Below are positions 26,940 through 35,376 of a stretch of 54,441 nt of DNA, piece by piece. The notes below the pieces were generated by a model that saw nothing but the letters and a program-made list of their open reading frames with translations, was not told where the DNA came from and did not search any database. The translations under genes and the position numbers were made by a program. Origin of the DNA: Polaromonas sp. (GTDB lineage: Bacteria > Pseudomonadota > Gammaproteobacteria > Burkholderiales > Burkholderiaceae_C); NCBI GenBank assembly GCA_025363315.1, contig JANYED010000061.1:1-54441 (forward strand), read 5' to 3'. The stretch's first letter is position 1, and the number at the start of each line of letters is the position of its first letter.

Positions 26940-27365
26940 TTAGCGTGAGTAGATATTCATGCCAGGAAAGAAGAAGGCAATTTCCGCTTGGGCTGTTTCA
27001 GCTGCATCTGAGCCGTGTACGGCATTAGCATCAATGCTCGCGGCGAAATCGGCGCGGATAGTGCCAGCAGCAGCTTTATTTGGGTCCGTTGCCCCCATCA
27101 GGTCACGATTTTTAAGGATGGCGTTTTCACCTTCTAATGCCTGAATCATCACTGGGCCTGAAATCATGAAGCTAACGAGGTCCTTGAAGAACGGGCGCTC
27201 TTTGTGAACACCGTAAAAGGCTTCTGCTTCGCCACGTGACAAATGGGCAAGCCTTGCCGCAACAACCTTCAGGCCAGCGGCCTCAAAGCGGGCGTAAATT
27301 TGACCAATGACATTTTTTGCCACAGCGTCTGGTTTGATGATGGAGAGAGTTCGTTCGATGGCCAT
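26940..27365 (-). CDS. ndk: Nucleoside diphosphate kinase
   Basis: A 141-residue enzyme that transfers phosphate from NTPs to NDPs through a phosphohistidine. The N-terminus [20 protein letters not shown] and the active-site His in [12 protein letters not shown] are canonical, and length is normal. Upstream, an inverted repeat (27390-27406) and a TTAAAAT candidate -10 element lie within 65 bases of the ATG, so ndk may have its own promoter and head the rlmN operon. Confidence 0.97.
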   Translation of the reverse strand: MAIERTLSIIKPDAVAKNVIGQIYARFEAAGLKVVAARLAHLSRGEAEAFYGVHKERPFFKDLVSFMISGPVMIQALEGENAILKNRDLMGATDPNKAAAGTIRADFAASIDANAVHGSDAAETAQAEIAFFFPGMNIYSR

Positions 27366-27389
27366 GTGCGTTCCTTAGACTTGAGATTT

Positions 27390-27406
27390 TTTCGAGATAT
27401 TCGAAA
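27390..27406. promoter_or_regulatory. Inverted repeat upstream of ndk
   Basis: TTTCGA-GATAT-TCGAAA, perfect 6-bp arms around a 5-bp centre, ending 25 bases before the ndk start. It could be an operator or a small hairpin in the leader; no regulator is identifiable. Confidence 0.35.
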
Positions 27407-27421
27407 TGAATACAACCCCTA

Positions 27422-27428
27422 ATTTTAA
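27422..27428 (-). promoter_or_regulatory. Candidate -10 element of ndk promoter
   Basis: On the minus strand TTAAAAT lies about 57 bases upstream of the ndk ATG. A good -35 hexamer is not evident, so this is a weak prediction. Confidence 0.25.
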
Positions 27429-27494
27429 CCTGCGAGCACGTCTTGTGCCCGCATTTTCCCTGAGAGGCAGAGGTCATTCCAAAGTTGGGCGGGC

Positions 27495-28967
27495 TTACCG
27501 GTTCCCGCTCCGCTTGGGGCCACTGCGGTTAGAACTGCGGTTACCGCTGCTGCTGTTGCCACCACCACCGCGGCGCGGCCCTTGCGCCTGGCGCTGCCGC
27601 GTGAATGTCTCCGCACCAATATAGCCAAAAGATGTTTTCATCGGGTCTGGCTGGGCGGCAGCACTGTTGCGGCCAGCACCTGTGGCACGGTCATCCCTTC
27701 GGTTCTGATTCGTACTTGTAATGTTAGGGCCTCTTGGGGCGCGAGGTCCCACATCTGTTCGTAAGCCCGCGTTGCCATTGAAATTACCGCCTCGCTGCCC
27801 ACGTGCGGCACCGTTGCCAGCATTACGCCCACCCCGCTTAGCGTTGTTGCCACCTGCCGGACCACTGGCACCGCGAATGTACTCTGGGGGTTGAAACTCG
27901 TGCGGTTCGGCACTGTCAACCTGTTCGCGGTCACCTTGCAACGGCAGACTTCCGCTTGATCGAAGACCGCCACGCGGTCCTCGCTTGAGCCGCGCCTGGT
28001 TTTCAGCTATGGGCGCCGACTGATCATCACTCAGCACGCGCGACTCAGCCTCACGCTCATAGCGATCAGCCGCACTTGTCAAAGCCCAAATGTCTTGGTC
28101 GTCAAGCTCGACAAAAGCGCCGCGTTTGAGCCCGCGAGGCAACACCATCGCACCATAGCGAACGCGTATCAAGCGGCTCACAGCGTGCCCGACAGCCTCA
28201 AACATACGCCGAACTTCCCGGTTGCGGCCTTCGCACAGGGTAACTTTGTACCAACAGTTGGCGCCTTCTCCTCCGCCCGCTTCTATAGACGTGAATTGGG
28301 CCATCCCATCATCAAGCGTGACCCCGTCAAGCAGCCGCTTTTTTTCCTCATGACTCAGCGCGCCCAGCACGCGAACCGCATATTCACGCTCTAATCCAAA
28401 ACGCGGGTGCATGAGGCGATTGGCCAACTCCCCCGAGCTCGTCAACAGCAACAATCCTTCGGTATTTAAATCTAGCCGGCCAACGGATTGCCACTTGCCT
28501 TGAAAAAGTTTGGGTAAGCGCCGAAACACAGTGGGTCGGTTTTGAGGGTCGTCATGTGTGACGACTTCGCCTGCCGGTTTGTGATAGGCAATCACTCGTG
28601 GGGGCGGCTGGTCAATTCGAATGCGCACGGGTTTGCCGTTGACCTTGACGCTGTCACCGAACTGGATGCGTTGACCAATGTGGGCGGGCTCGGCGTTCAC
28701 CGATATCCTGCCCTGAAGAATCAGTTGCTCCATCTCCAGTCGGGAACCTAAGCCAGCTTGTGCCAGCACCTTGTGGAGCTTGGGAGACTCGGGCTGTGGG
28801 GACAGCACCCTTTTGGGTGAAGGAAGGGCCGTATCGGCTTCATCGGCATCAAACTGACCCGTCACGACCTCCTCAAATCGGACGACCTGAGCAGGTATTG
28901 GCGGCGATGCAGGCTGAGATGCAGGCAAGGAAGGCACACGGCTGCCCAACAGATCAGATGGATTCAT
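27495..28967 (-). CDS. rluB: 23S rRNA pseudouridine synthase RluB with long disordered tail
   Basis: A 490-residue RsuA/RluB/E/F-family enzyme. An S4 RNA-binding domain (KLHKVLAQAGLGSRLEMEQL, about residues 63-110) precedes the catalytic domain, with the active Asp in VGRLDLNTEGLLLLTSSG and the family motif EGRNREVRRMFEAVGHAVSR. RluB modifies U2605 of 23S rRNA in E. coli. Beyond about residue 310 the protein is a long Gly/Asn/Arg/Ser-rich tail (for example NNAKRGGRNAGNGAARGQRG) which is probably disordered and RNA-binding. A 60-residue N-terminal extension is also non-conserved-looking. It starts 10 bases after scpB, as an operon. Confidence 0.92.
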   Translation of the reverse strand: MNPSDLLGSRVPSLPASQPASPPIPAQVVRFEEVVTGQFDADEADTALPSPKRVLSPQPESPKLHKVLAQAGLGSRLEMEQLILQGRISVNAEPAHIGQRIQFGDSVKVNGKPVRIRIDQPPPRVIAYHKPAGEVVTHDDPQNRPTVFRRLPKLFQGKWQSVGRLDLNTEGLLLLTSSGELANRLMHPRFGLEREYAVRVLGALSHEEKKRLLDGVTLDDGMAQFTSIEAGGGEGANCWYKVTLCEGRNREVRRMFEAVGHAVSRLIRVRYGAMVLPRGLKRGAFVELDDQDIWALTSAADRYEREAESRVLSDDQSAPIAENQARLKRGPRGGLRSSGSLPLQGDREQVDSAEPHEFQPPEYIRGASGPAGGNNAKRGGRNAGNGAARGQRGGNFNGNAGLRTDVGPRAPRGPNITSTNQNRRDDRATGAGRNSAAAQPDPMKTSFGYIGAETFTRQRQAQGPRRGGGGNSSSGNRSSNRSGPKRSGNR

Positions 28968-28977
28968 GAGGCTACAG

Positions 28978-29688
28978 TCATGCGTTGAAGTTGGGCGTTG
29001 GCAACAGATCGATCGACGAATTATTTAAAGTGAAGTCTGGTGCGCTGCGTCGGTCTGCTGCCAGGTCATCCGTTACTTGCATGACGTTGACCGTTGCAGG
29101 CTCCGACTCCGGCGCCGCGGGGTTTACGTTAGATTCTGCTGCGAACTCAATTTGTTCAAGCATCGCTGCCTGACCTGTTGCACTGTCCATTGCGGGTAAT
29201 TCGTCCAGAGAACGAACCCCCAGGTCGTCCAGAAACTGTCTGGTCGTGGCGTACAGTGCCGGCCTGCCAATCGTTTCGCGATGCCCTATCACGTCGACCC
29301 ATCCCCGCTCTTCCAGCTGTTTAAGAATCAAGCTATTGATTGTCACACCGCGAATATCTTCCATATCACCCCGCGTCACTGGCTGACGATAGGCAATGAT
29401 GGCCAAGGTTTCCAGAGTCGCTCGGGTGTAACGCGGTGGTTTTTCTGGGTGCAGTCTGTCGAGGAATTCTCGCATTTGAGGCCGGCTTTGGAACCGCCAG
29501 CCCGTTGCGACCTGAACAAGCTCCAAACCGCGGCCGGTCCAGTCGTTTTGCAGGTCTGCAAGTACCAGCCTGATGCTGTCAGGGTTGACTGCTCCGTTAA
29601 ACAAGACACTCATCTCGCGCACGTGCAGGGGTTGCTGCGCGCAGATAAGTGCTGTCTCAAGGACGCGTTTTGCATCCACCGTATTCAT
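28978..29688 (-). CDS. scpB: Segregation and condensation protein ScpB
   Basis: A 236-residue kleisin-interacting protein of the Smc-ScpAB condensin complex, with two winged-helix domains. The core runs from about residue 5 ([20 protein letters not shown]) to 175, including [20 protein letters not shown] and [20 protein letters not shown], both highly conserved. The C-terminal 60 residues are acidic and variable. No scpA lies next to it here; rluB follows directly, an arrangement seen in proteobacteria. Confidence 0.95.
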   Translation of the reverse strand: MNTVDAKRVLETALICAQQPLHVREMSVLFNGAVNPDSIRLVLADLQNDWTGRGLELVQVATGWRFQSRPQMREFLDRLHPEKPPRYTRATLETLAIIAYRQPVTRGDMEDIRGVTINSLILKQLEERGWVDVIGHRETIGRPALYATTRQFLDDLGVRSLDELPAMDSATGQAAMLEQIEFAAESNVNPAAPESEPATVNVMQVTDDLAADRRSAPDFTLNNSSIDLLPTPNFNA

Positions 29689-29836
29689 GATTTTCAGATG
29701 TTTTAAAAATTCGGGACGTTATCCGCAGCAACCGCCTTGAGCCGTGATGAGGCTACTCGCAGGCGAAGACGCATGCGTTTTTAACGCGAACCTAACCGAG
29801 GCAATTTTGCTAAGCTCCGCCGTGTCAAGCGTTCCC

Positions 29837-30889
29837 CTAATTGTATCTCAGCCCCAAATCAATGATCGCTGTCTGGATGTCGAGCGGTAGCGCGGCTTCA
29901 AACACCATCGGTGCGCGCGTGGCGGGGTGCTCAAAAGCCAACCGCCACGCGTGAAGGCCTTGCCGTTGCAGACCGCCAGCTAAAGCCCCACCGTACAAAA
30001 CATCAGACACCAAAGGATGCCCCAAGGCCGCCAGGTGAACCCGAATCTGGTGCGTACGTCCAGTATGCAGCTTACATCGCACCAGACAGCAGGTCAGCCC
30101 GCTTTCTAACAAGGTTACGTCAGTCATGGCGGTCTTTCCGGCGTGTTTGGCCAAATCAACCACCGCCATTCGCAAACGGTTGCGTACATCTCGCCCAATC
30201 GGCATGTCGACGCATTTGGTGTTTGCGCCCTGCCATGCACCGTTTGCCAACGCAATGTATTGCCGGCTCACGCTTCGCGCGGCGATCATCCTCACAAGGT
30301 AATCCATGGACTGTCGGGTTCGTGCCACGACCATCAGACCACTGGTATCTTTGTCCAGCCGATGGACGATACCGGCACGCGGAAGGTTGACGGCTTGCGC
30401 GTCTCTGGCCAACAAACCATTTAAAAGTGTGCCGCTCCAGTTGCCAGGGGCCGGGTGAACCACCAAACCAGCCGGCTTGTTGATGATGCACAAAAACTCG
30501 TCTTCGAACACGACATCCAACTCCATTGGCTCTGGCTTGAAGGCCTGGCTTTGCGGGGTTGGTTTGAGCTCGACGGTCACAACATCACCCGCCTTCACGC
30601 GAGCGGCTGATTTGGTTTGCACCAGACCGTTGTGCAAAACAACGCTTGAAGCGATGAGATGCTGTAGGTAGCTGCGGGAAAATTCAGGAACCATCAGCGC
30701 CAGAGCGCGGTCCAGCCGCTCACCATGGCTGCTAACAGGCACGCTGGTCTGGCGTGTTTCAAAGTCAGCGGTGTCAGTGGGTTCTTCCGTATCGTCCGTG
30801 TGATCCAGCCTGTTGTGACTGCCTCGCTCCCAAGCCAAGACAGAATCTGCACTAGATATAATGGAGTCGGGCGGGTCTAAGTCAGTCAT
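29837..30889 (-). CDS. rluD: 23S rRNA pseudouridine synthase RluD
   Basis: A 350-residue RluA-family enzyme; RluD makes pseudouridines 1911, 1915 and 1917 in 23S rRNA helix 69. The S4 domain (GERLDRALALMVPEFSRSYL) and catalytic domain with INKPAGLVVHPAPGNWSGTL and active-site HRLDKDTSGLMVVARTR are clear. The first 50 or so residues are acidic and unlike the conserved core, so the true start may be internal; the annotated ATG is only 17 bases from the divergent bamD start. Upstream bamD/downstream scpB context is typical. Confidence 0.92.
   Translation of the reverse strand: MTDLDPPDSIISSADSVLAWERGSHNRLDHTDDTEEPTDTADFETRQTSVPVSSHGERLDRALALMVPEFSRSYLQHLIASSVVLHNGLVQTKSAARVKAGDVVTVELKPTPQSQAFKPEPMELDVVFEDEFLCIINKPAGLVVHPAPGNWSGTLLNGLLARDAQAVNLPRAGIVHRLDKDTSGLMVVARTRQSMDYLVRMIAARSVSRQYIALANGAWQGANTKCVDMPIGRDVRNRLRMAVVDLAKHAGKTAMTDVTLLESGLTCCLVRCKLHTGRTHQIRVHLAALGHPLVSDVLYGGALAGGLQRQGLHAWRLAFEHPATRAPMVFEAALPLDIQTAIIDLGLRYN
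30857..30862 (+). promoter_or_regulatory. Candidate -10 box for bamD
   Basis: A perfect TATAAT lies 44 bases before the bamD ATG, inside the first codons of the divergent rluD as annotated. The region where a -35 box would fall (GCCAAG) is a poor match. If real, rluD probably starts further downstream on its own strand. Confidence 0.35.
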
Positions 30890-30906
30890 TCGTAGAGGTA
30901 AGTCGC

Positions 30907-31716
30907 ATGTTTTTAACGAAATTATCGGTTGTTCCGGCAGTCATGGCTATGGCGGCATTGTCGATTGTGCTGACTAGTTGCTCCAGCAAGCCGATTGACC
31001 CGACCGGAACCTGGAGCCCTAACAAGCTTTACTCTGAAGCCAAGGACGAGGCGCGCTCTGGCGCTTATGACAAAGCTATCCCGATGTTTGAAAAGCTCGA
31101 AGGTCGCGCGGCGGGGACGCCCCTTGCACAACAGGCCCAGCTTGAAAAAGCATACGCGCAGTACAAAGGGGGCGAGCAAGCGCAAGCATTGGCAACGCTT
31201 GACCGATTTATCAAACTGCATCCCGCCAGCTCTGCGCTGGACTACGCGCTTTACCTGAAGGGCCTGGTTAATTTCAATGACAACCTGGGGCTGTTTGGCA
31301 GCATCTCCCGCCAGGACCTGTCAGAGCGGGACCAAAAAGCTGCCAAAGAATCTTTTGAATCCTTTAAAGAACTGGTGACCCGGTTTCCCGAGTCACGCTA
31401 TACACCTGATGCAAAAGCCCGAATGGGCTACACCGTGAACTCCCTGGCCCAGTCTGAAGTCCACGTGGCCAGGTATTACTATTCCAGAGGCGCGTATGTG
31501 GCTGCCATCAACCGCGCGCAGGCTGCAATTGCCGATTACCGAGATGTGCCGGCACTTGAAGAAGCCACTTACATTGTTTTCAAGTCTTACGACGCACTGG
31601 GGATGACGCAACTGCGCGACGATACACGGCGGATTCTTGAGAAAACCTACCCACAAACCGAGTTTTTGACCAAGGGCTTTCGCGCGATTGACAACCCCTG
31701 GTATAAATTTTGGTAA
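30907..31716 (+). CDS. bamD: Outer membrane assembly lipoprotein BamD
   Basis: A 269-residue TPR lipoprotein, the essential scaffold that recruits BamCE and binds BamA. The signal peptide ends in lipobox LTSC, followed by TPR repeats (SEAKDEARSGAYDKAIPMFE, AQQAQLEKAYAQYKGGEQAQ) and the family's GLVNFNDNLGLFGSISRQDL segment. GAGGTAA precedes the ATG. It is divergent from rluD and converges with the helicase gene, whose stop is two bases beyond the bamD TAA. Confidence 0.95.
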   Translation: MFLTKLSVVPAVMAMAALSIVLTSCSSKPIDPTGTWSPNKLYSEAKDEARSGAYDKAIPMFEKLEGRAAGTPLAQQAQLEKAYAQYKGGEQAQALATLDRFIKLHPASSALDYALYLKGLVNFNDNLGLFGSISRQDLSERDQKAAKESFESFKELVTRFPESRYTPDAKARMGYTVNSLAQSEVHVARYYYSRGAYVAAINRAQAAIADYRDVPALEEATYIVFKSYDALGMTQLRDDTRRILEKTYPQTEFLTKGFRAIDNPWYKFW

Positions 31717-31718
31717 CT

Positions 31719-33707
31719 TTATTTTGCAGTCGCGTTGATGGCTTTTAGCTGGTTTAAAAGATCCTCTTCATTGCCCAACCGGCGCATCGGAGGCAAAGCC
31801 CTCAAAAGACGCTTTCCATAACCCATGGTTGCCAATCGGTTGTCACATACAACCAGCACTCCCTGATCTGTTTCCCGGCGTATTAGCCTTCCAGCGCCCT
31901 GTTTCAGGGCAACCGCAGCTTCCGGCAAGAAGTAATCATTGAACGCGCTGCGACCGACGGCCTCCAGAGCTTTAGCGCGCGCTTCAGCCATTGGGTCGTT
32001 GGGCGGCGGGAAAGGAAGTTTGTCGATGATCACCAGCTGAAGAGCCTCGCCTGGCAAATCAATACCTTCCCAAAACGAGCTCGACGCCACCATCACGCAG
32101 CCTTGGTGGCCCTCTGCATTGCCTTGTAAGAAGCGCTCTATGAGACGCCTTTTAGGCATGCTTCCTTGCACCAGCACTGCCAATTCGCCGGTCGCCTCGA
32201 AATCTGCCTGCAAAGCATCACCAATTAACCGCAGCGCTTTCAGCGTTGTTGTCAGCACCATGGTGCGCCCGCCCAACTGACGCGCCCACACTCCCACCGA
32301 TTGCGAAACCCGAGCAGGATGTGCCGGATCTGATGGCTTGGGAAAATCCTGAGGCACATAAAGAGCTGCCTGCTGCGCGTAATCAAAGGGACTACCCACT
32401 TTGAGAAGGCGCGCACCTTCGAGGCCGCAGGGCTGGGTAAACCAGCTCAATGCCTCGTCGTCCCCAAGAGTAGCGGACGTAAAAATCCAGGATTTGGTGG
32501 AATCAGCAGACGTACCCAACAACCTGGTTTTAACTGCTTCGGCAATGGTTAAAGGTGATTGGGTCAATCGCAGCTGCGTGCCGACATCGACCCATCGCAC
32601 ACAGTCGGGAGCGCACGGCTCCATAAAATGCGCCGCGCGCGCCGCCAGCAAATCTGCACGCTCCTTCAAGCGAACAAAATCGGGCGCTATTTCGCTGACG
32701 GTGTCCAAAGCTGCCCCAGTCCGAAGCAGGGCACTGGCCAGGGCGTCAAGCGACACTCCCCAGCTATCGGAGTCCAGCGTTTCAGGGGTGTTGCCGGTCC
32801 ACCTCAACTTCGTCCCCCGGTAACTTTGGTCGGCGCAAAGCCGCAAGTCTCGAGCAGCGCGTTCGCAATCGCCCACCGTTTGTTGCCAGTCCACCAGCCC
32901 GCGTGCAAATTGCAGTCCTGCACCCAACAGATCGCGGCAAAAATCAAGCAGTTGACCCGTGCTCAAGTGCTGCCCTAAAAACTGCACACCGGTTTCATTG
33001 AGCTGATGCGCCTCATCGAAAATAACGACACGCACAGTAGGTAATAACTCTGCCATGCCTGACTCACGCACCGCCAAATCGGCAAAAAACAAATGGTGAT
33101 TGATCACCACGACATCAGCAGCGAGGGCTTCGCGCCGCGCCAAATTGACATGGCAACTTCGAAACTGCGGGCATTGCGAGCCCAAGCAATTCTCACGGGT
33201 CGACGTGATCAGAGGTATCAGCGGTGAGCGCTCGTCCAGCCCCGGCATTTCAGCCAGATCACCCGCGTGGGTGGTCTGTGCCCATTGCTCGATCTTGGCC
33301 AGCGCCCGCAGCGCTGAGCGATCCAAAATGCTGCTGTCTTGCCGCGCTATGCCAACGCGGTGCAGGCACACATAGCTGGCACGTCCTTTTAGCAAAGCGG
33401 TCCGAACAGGCACGCCCAGAGCCTCGACCAAGCGAGGCAAATCACGGCCGAAAAGCTGGTCTTGTAACGCTTTTGTCGCTGTGGATACCAGCACGCGCTC
33501 ACCACTGAGCAGGGCGGGCACCAAGTAGGAAAATGTTTTACCGACACCCGTGCTGGCTTCAACCACCAACGCCTCAGCGTTTTCAATTGCCCGTGCGACC
33601 GCTATCGCCATCTCGGTTTGGCCGCTTCGCGCAACAAAATGGCTGGCTGCGCGTGACAACAGACCGTCCGCAGCGAACGCCGCTTCAACATCAGCGGTGA
33701 GCGTCAT
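31719..33707 (-). CDS. DinG/YoaA-type ATP-dependent DNA helicase
   Basis: A 662-residue XPD-like superfamily 2 helicase. Walker A is in ASTGVGKTFSYLVP (near residue 55), the DEAH box reads DEAHQ, and the late helicase motif GAGRLIRRETDQG is present. Four cysteines fit the iron-sulfur domain (YVCLHR, then ENCLGSQCPQFRSCHV). DinG/YoaA proteins unwind damaged or structured DNA and R-loops. The ATG at 33707 overlaps the stop of the upstream DUF465 gene as ATGA. Length and single-domain layout are closer to YoaA than to exonuclease-fused DinG. Confidence 0.93.
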   Translation of the reverse strand: MTLTADVEAAFAADGLLSRAASHFVARSGQTEMAIAVARAIENAEALVVEASTGVGKTFSYLVPALLSGERVLVSTATKALQDQLFGRDLPRLVEALGVPVRTALLKGRASYVCLHRVGIARQDSSILDRSALRALAKIEQWAQTTHAGDLAEMPGLDERSPLIPLITSTRENCLGSQCPQFRSCHVNLARREALAADVVVINHHLFFADLAVRESGMAELLPTVRVVIFDEAHQLNETGVQFLGQHLSTGQLLDFCRDLLGAGLQFARGLVDWQQTVGDCERAARDLRLCADQSYRGTKLRWTGNTPETLDSDSWGVSLDALASALLRTGAALDTVSEIAPDFVRLKERADLLAARAAHFMEPCAPDCVRWVDVGTQLRLTQSPLTIAEAVKTRLLGTSADSTKSWIFTSATLGDDEALSWFTQPCGLEGARLLKVGSPFDYAQQAALYVPQDFPKPSDPAHPARVSQSVGVWARQLGGRTMVLTTTLKALRLIGDALQADFEATGELAVLVQGSMPKRRLIERFLQGNAEGHQGCVMVASSSFWEGIDLPGEALQLVIIDKLPFPPPNDPMAEARAKALEAVGRSAFNDYFLPEAAVALKQGAGRLIRRETDQGVLVVCDNRLATMGYGKRLLRALPPMRRLGNEEDLLNQLKAINATAK

Positions 33708-33910
33708 CAAGCAGGCTCAGGCTGGTCGAGAGACAGCTCAAGCTGAAAAATCTGATCGCGAAGCTGCAATCGGCGCTTTTTTAGTCTTCTGAGCATTAAT
33801 TCGTCGACAGGTACTGCGTGCGCAGCCATGTCGACCAGCGCATTCAAATCAGCATGTTCGATCTTCAAATCGATCAAACGTCTTTCGGGGGAGTGTAAGT
33901 TGATGTCCAA
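33707..33910 (-). CDS. DUF465-like small coiled-coil protein
   Basis: A 67-residue helical protein (LIDLKIEHADLNALVDMAAH, then LMLRRLKKRRLQLRDQIFQL) with the pattern of DUF465/YdcH-type proteins. The function of the family is not known to me. The best available start is TTG at 33910, preceded by GGA about nine bases upstream; no in-frame ATG precedes the conserved segment. It overlaps the helicase start by four bases, so the two are translationally coupled. It is divergent from the PP2C phosphatase gene. Confidence 0.75.
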   Translation of the reverse strand: MDINLHSPERRLIDLKIEHADLNALVDMAAHAVPVDELMLRRLKKRRLQLRDQIFQLELSLDQPEPA

Positions 33911-33934
33911 GATGTTTTTCCATGGCGCGCGGGT

Positions 33935-33950
33935 TATTCTGATAATAGAA
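33935..33950. promoter_or_regulatory. Inverted repeat between divergent DUF465 and PP2C genes
   Basis: ATTCT-GATAAT-AGAAT: 5-bp arms around GATAAT, which also resembles a -10 hexamer for the forward PP2C gene (start 33997). No clear -35 box. It could be an operator at a shared control region. Confidence 0.25.
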
Positions 33951-33996
33951 TGATTTTCTCAACAAATCAGATTGCAGAAATTACAAGCGCGTCAAG

Positions 33997-34755
33997 ATGT
34001 CAAAAGGCTATCGCATTACAGCTTCGACGGGTATCCACAAGGGTGACAGGGAATACCAGCAAGACCAGGTCAAACTGCTCACCCACCATCGGGTAGCGGG
34101 TTGCTTGCTGGGCATCGTGGCCGATGGTATGGGTGGGCGAAGTGGTGGCCGCAAGGCGTCAGATCAAGTCATGATGACCGCCAAGCAACTGTTTGAACGC
34201 TATGACCCCGGCAGTGATGACGCACCGGCCATGCTCAAACAAATTGTTGAAGAAGCACACATCGTTATCAAATTGACAGCCATTTCCTCAGAAGAAGAGC
34301 CGCACAGTACCCTGGCGGCATTTTTAATCAACCCGGCAGGTGACTGCCACTGGGTACATACCGGTGATTCGAGGATTTACCATTTTCATGGCAACAAACT
34401 GGTAAGCCGCACGAAAGACCACTCCTACGTTCAAACGCTGGTGGACAAAGGCGAAATCACCGAGGAAGAGGCCAACGTCCATCCGCAGTCGAATATTTTG
34501 ATGGGCTGCCTGGGCACCGATGAAGCCCCACCCATCACCCGGCACTACATTGAACATTTGCAGCCAAATGACGCACTGATTGGGTGCAGCGACGGCATAT
34601 GGCATTACTTCAGCCACAGCGAGATGAGCTCGGCTTTGACGATGCTGTCGCCGCGGGAAGCGACGGAGTTTTTGATTCAAAAAGCCCGATCACGGGCCCG
34701 CGGCGGCGGTGACAACCTTTCAATAGTAATTGTCAAACTGGAGCCCCTGGACTGA
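33997..34755 (+). CDS. PP2C-family protein serine/threonine phosphatase
   Basis: A 252-residue PPM-type phosphatase, cytoplasmic, single domain. Metal-binding motifs are intact: GDREYQQDQ (start), IVADGMGGRSGG, HTGDSRIYHF, IGCSDGIWHYF and GGDNLSIVIV. Such enzymes reverse Ser/Thr phosphorylation, usually with a partner Hanks-type kinase or in type VI secretion and stress pathways; no kinase is encoded nearby. The stop TGA directly abuts the TCA (stop, reverse strand) of the following convergent gene, so the stops are back to back. Substrate unknown. Confidence 0.92.
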   Translation: MSKGYRITASTGIHKGDREYQQDQVKLLTHHRVAGCLLGIVADGMGGRSGGRKASDQVMMTAKQLFERYDPGSDDAPAMLKQIVEEAHIVIKLTAISSEEEPHSTLAAFLINPAGDCHWVHTGDSRIYHFHGNKLVSRTKDHSYVQTLVDKGEITEEEANVHPQSNILMGCLGTDEAPPITRHYIEHLQPNDALIGCSDGIWHYFSHSEMSSALTMLSPREATEFLIQKARSRARGGGDNLSIVIVKLEPLD

Positions 34756-35376
34756 TCATTCTGGCGCTGGAAGCGGGTTAGATGGTTCTTTGGTTTGGCT
34801 GGCCTTTTCCCTGGCCACTCGCGCTTGGCGGTCTTTGGATTTTTCCAGTTTCTCGTTGTATTTCTTCAGTTCTTCAGCTGCGGCGGCTTGCCTGGCAGTC
34901 CTGCCACTGGCCTTGTCCTGAGCCGCTTTCAGCCGTGCGCCAGCTGCATCAAGATTTGCTTTTTCGCTGGACTCCAGCTTCAGGCGAGCCACATTTTTCT
35001 GTCGGTCTCGCTCGACTCTGGCATCAAAGTCCCGAAGTGCCTGAGCACGTTTGTCAGCCTCTTGCTGCTGCCTTGCTGGCGAAGCTTTGTCTTCGGTTTT
35101 TTGGATCTGCTCAGCCGCCCTGGCCTTGCGTTCTTGATCATTGATCGAGATTTCCTGGCGACGCAAATCAGCCAGCGCATCGCGCCTCCTGATCTTTACC
35201 TCGCCCAGGCAGTTGTTGACCAAGAATTTTTGATAACAGGCTGTATCTTCGCGGCCAAAGCCCTCTTCCAGCGCGGCGCGCTCATTGGTAATTCGCAGGC
35301 GTTCGGCGTCATTGGATGTCTGGGCCAACACACTCAAGCTGGCGAGGAGTAAACCTGATAGCAGTAGTTTTTTCAT
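34756..35376 (-). CDS. Exported coiled-coil hypothetical protein
   Basis: A 206-residue protein with a clear signal peptide (MKKLLLSGLLLASLSVLAQ) followed by a Lys/Glu/Arg/Ala/Gln-rich sequence predicted as one long helical coiled coil, and a Pro-rich end (TKEPSNPLPAPE). Two cysteines (DTACYQKFLVNNCLGEVKIR) near mature residue 30-40 could form a disulfide. This CYQKF...C pattern recurs in small periplasmic proteins next to zapE in Burkholderiales, as far as I recall; the function is unknown. The ATG overlaps the zapE stop, so the two are translated together. Confidence 0.8.
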   Translation of the reverse strand: MKKLLLSGLLLASLSVLAQTSNDAERLRITNERAALEEGFGREDTACYQKFLVNNCLGEVKIRRRDALADLRRQEISINDQERKARAAEQIQKTEDKASPARQQQEADKRAQALRDFDARVERDRQKNVARLKLESSEKANLDAAGARLKAAQDKASGRTARQAAAAEELKKYNEKLEKSKDRQARVAREKASQTKEPSNPLPAPE

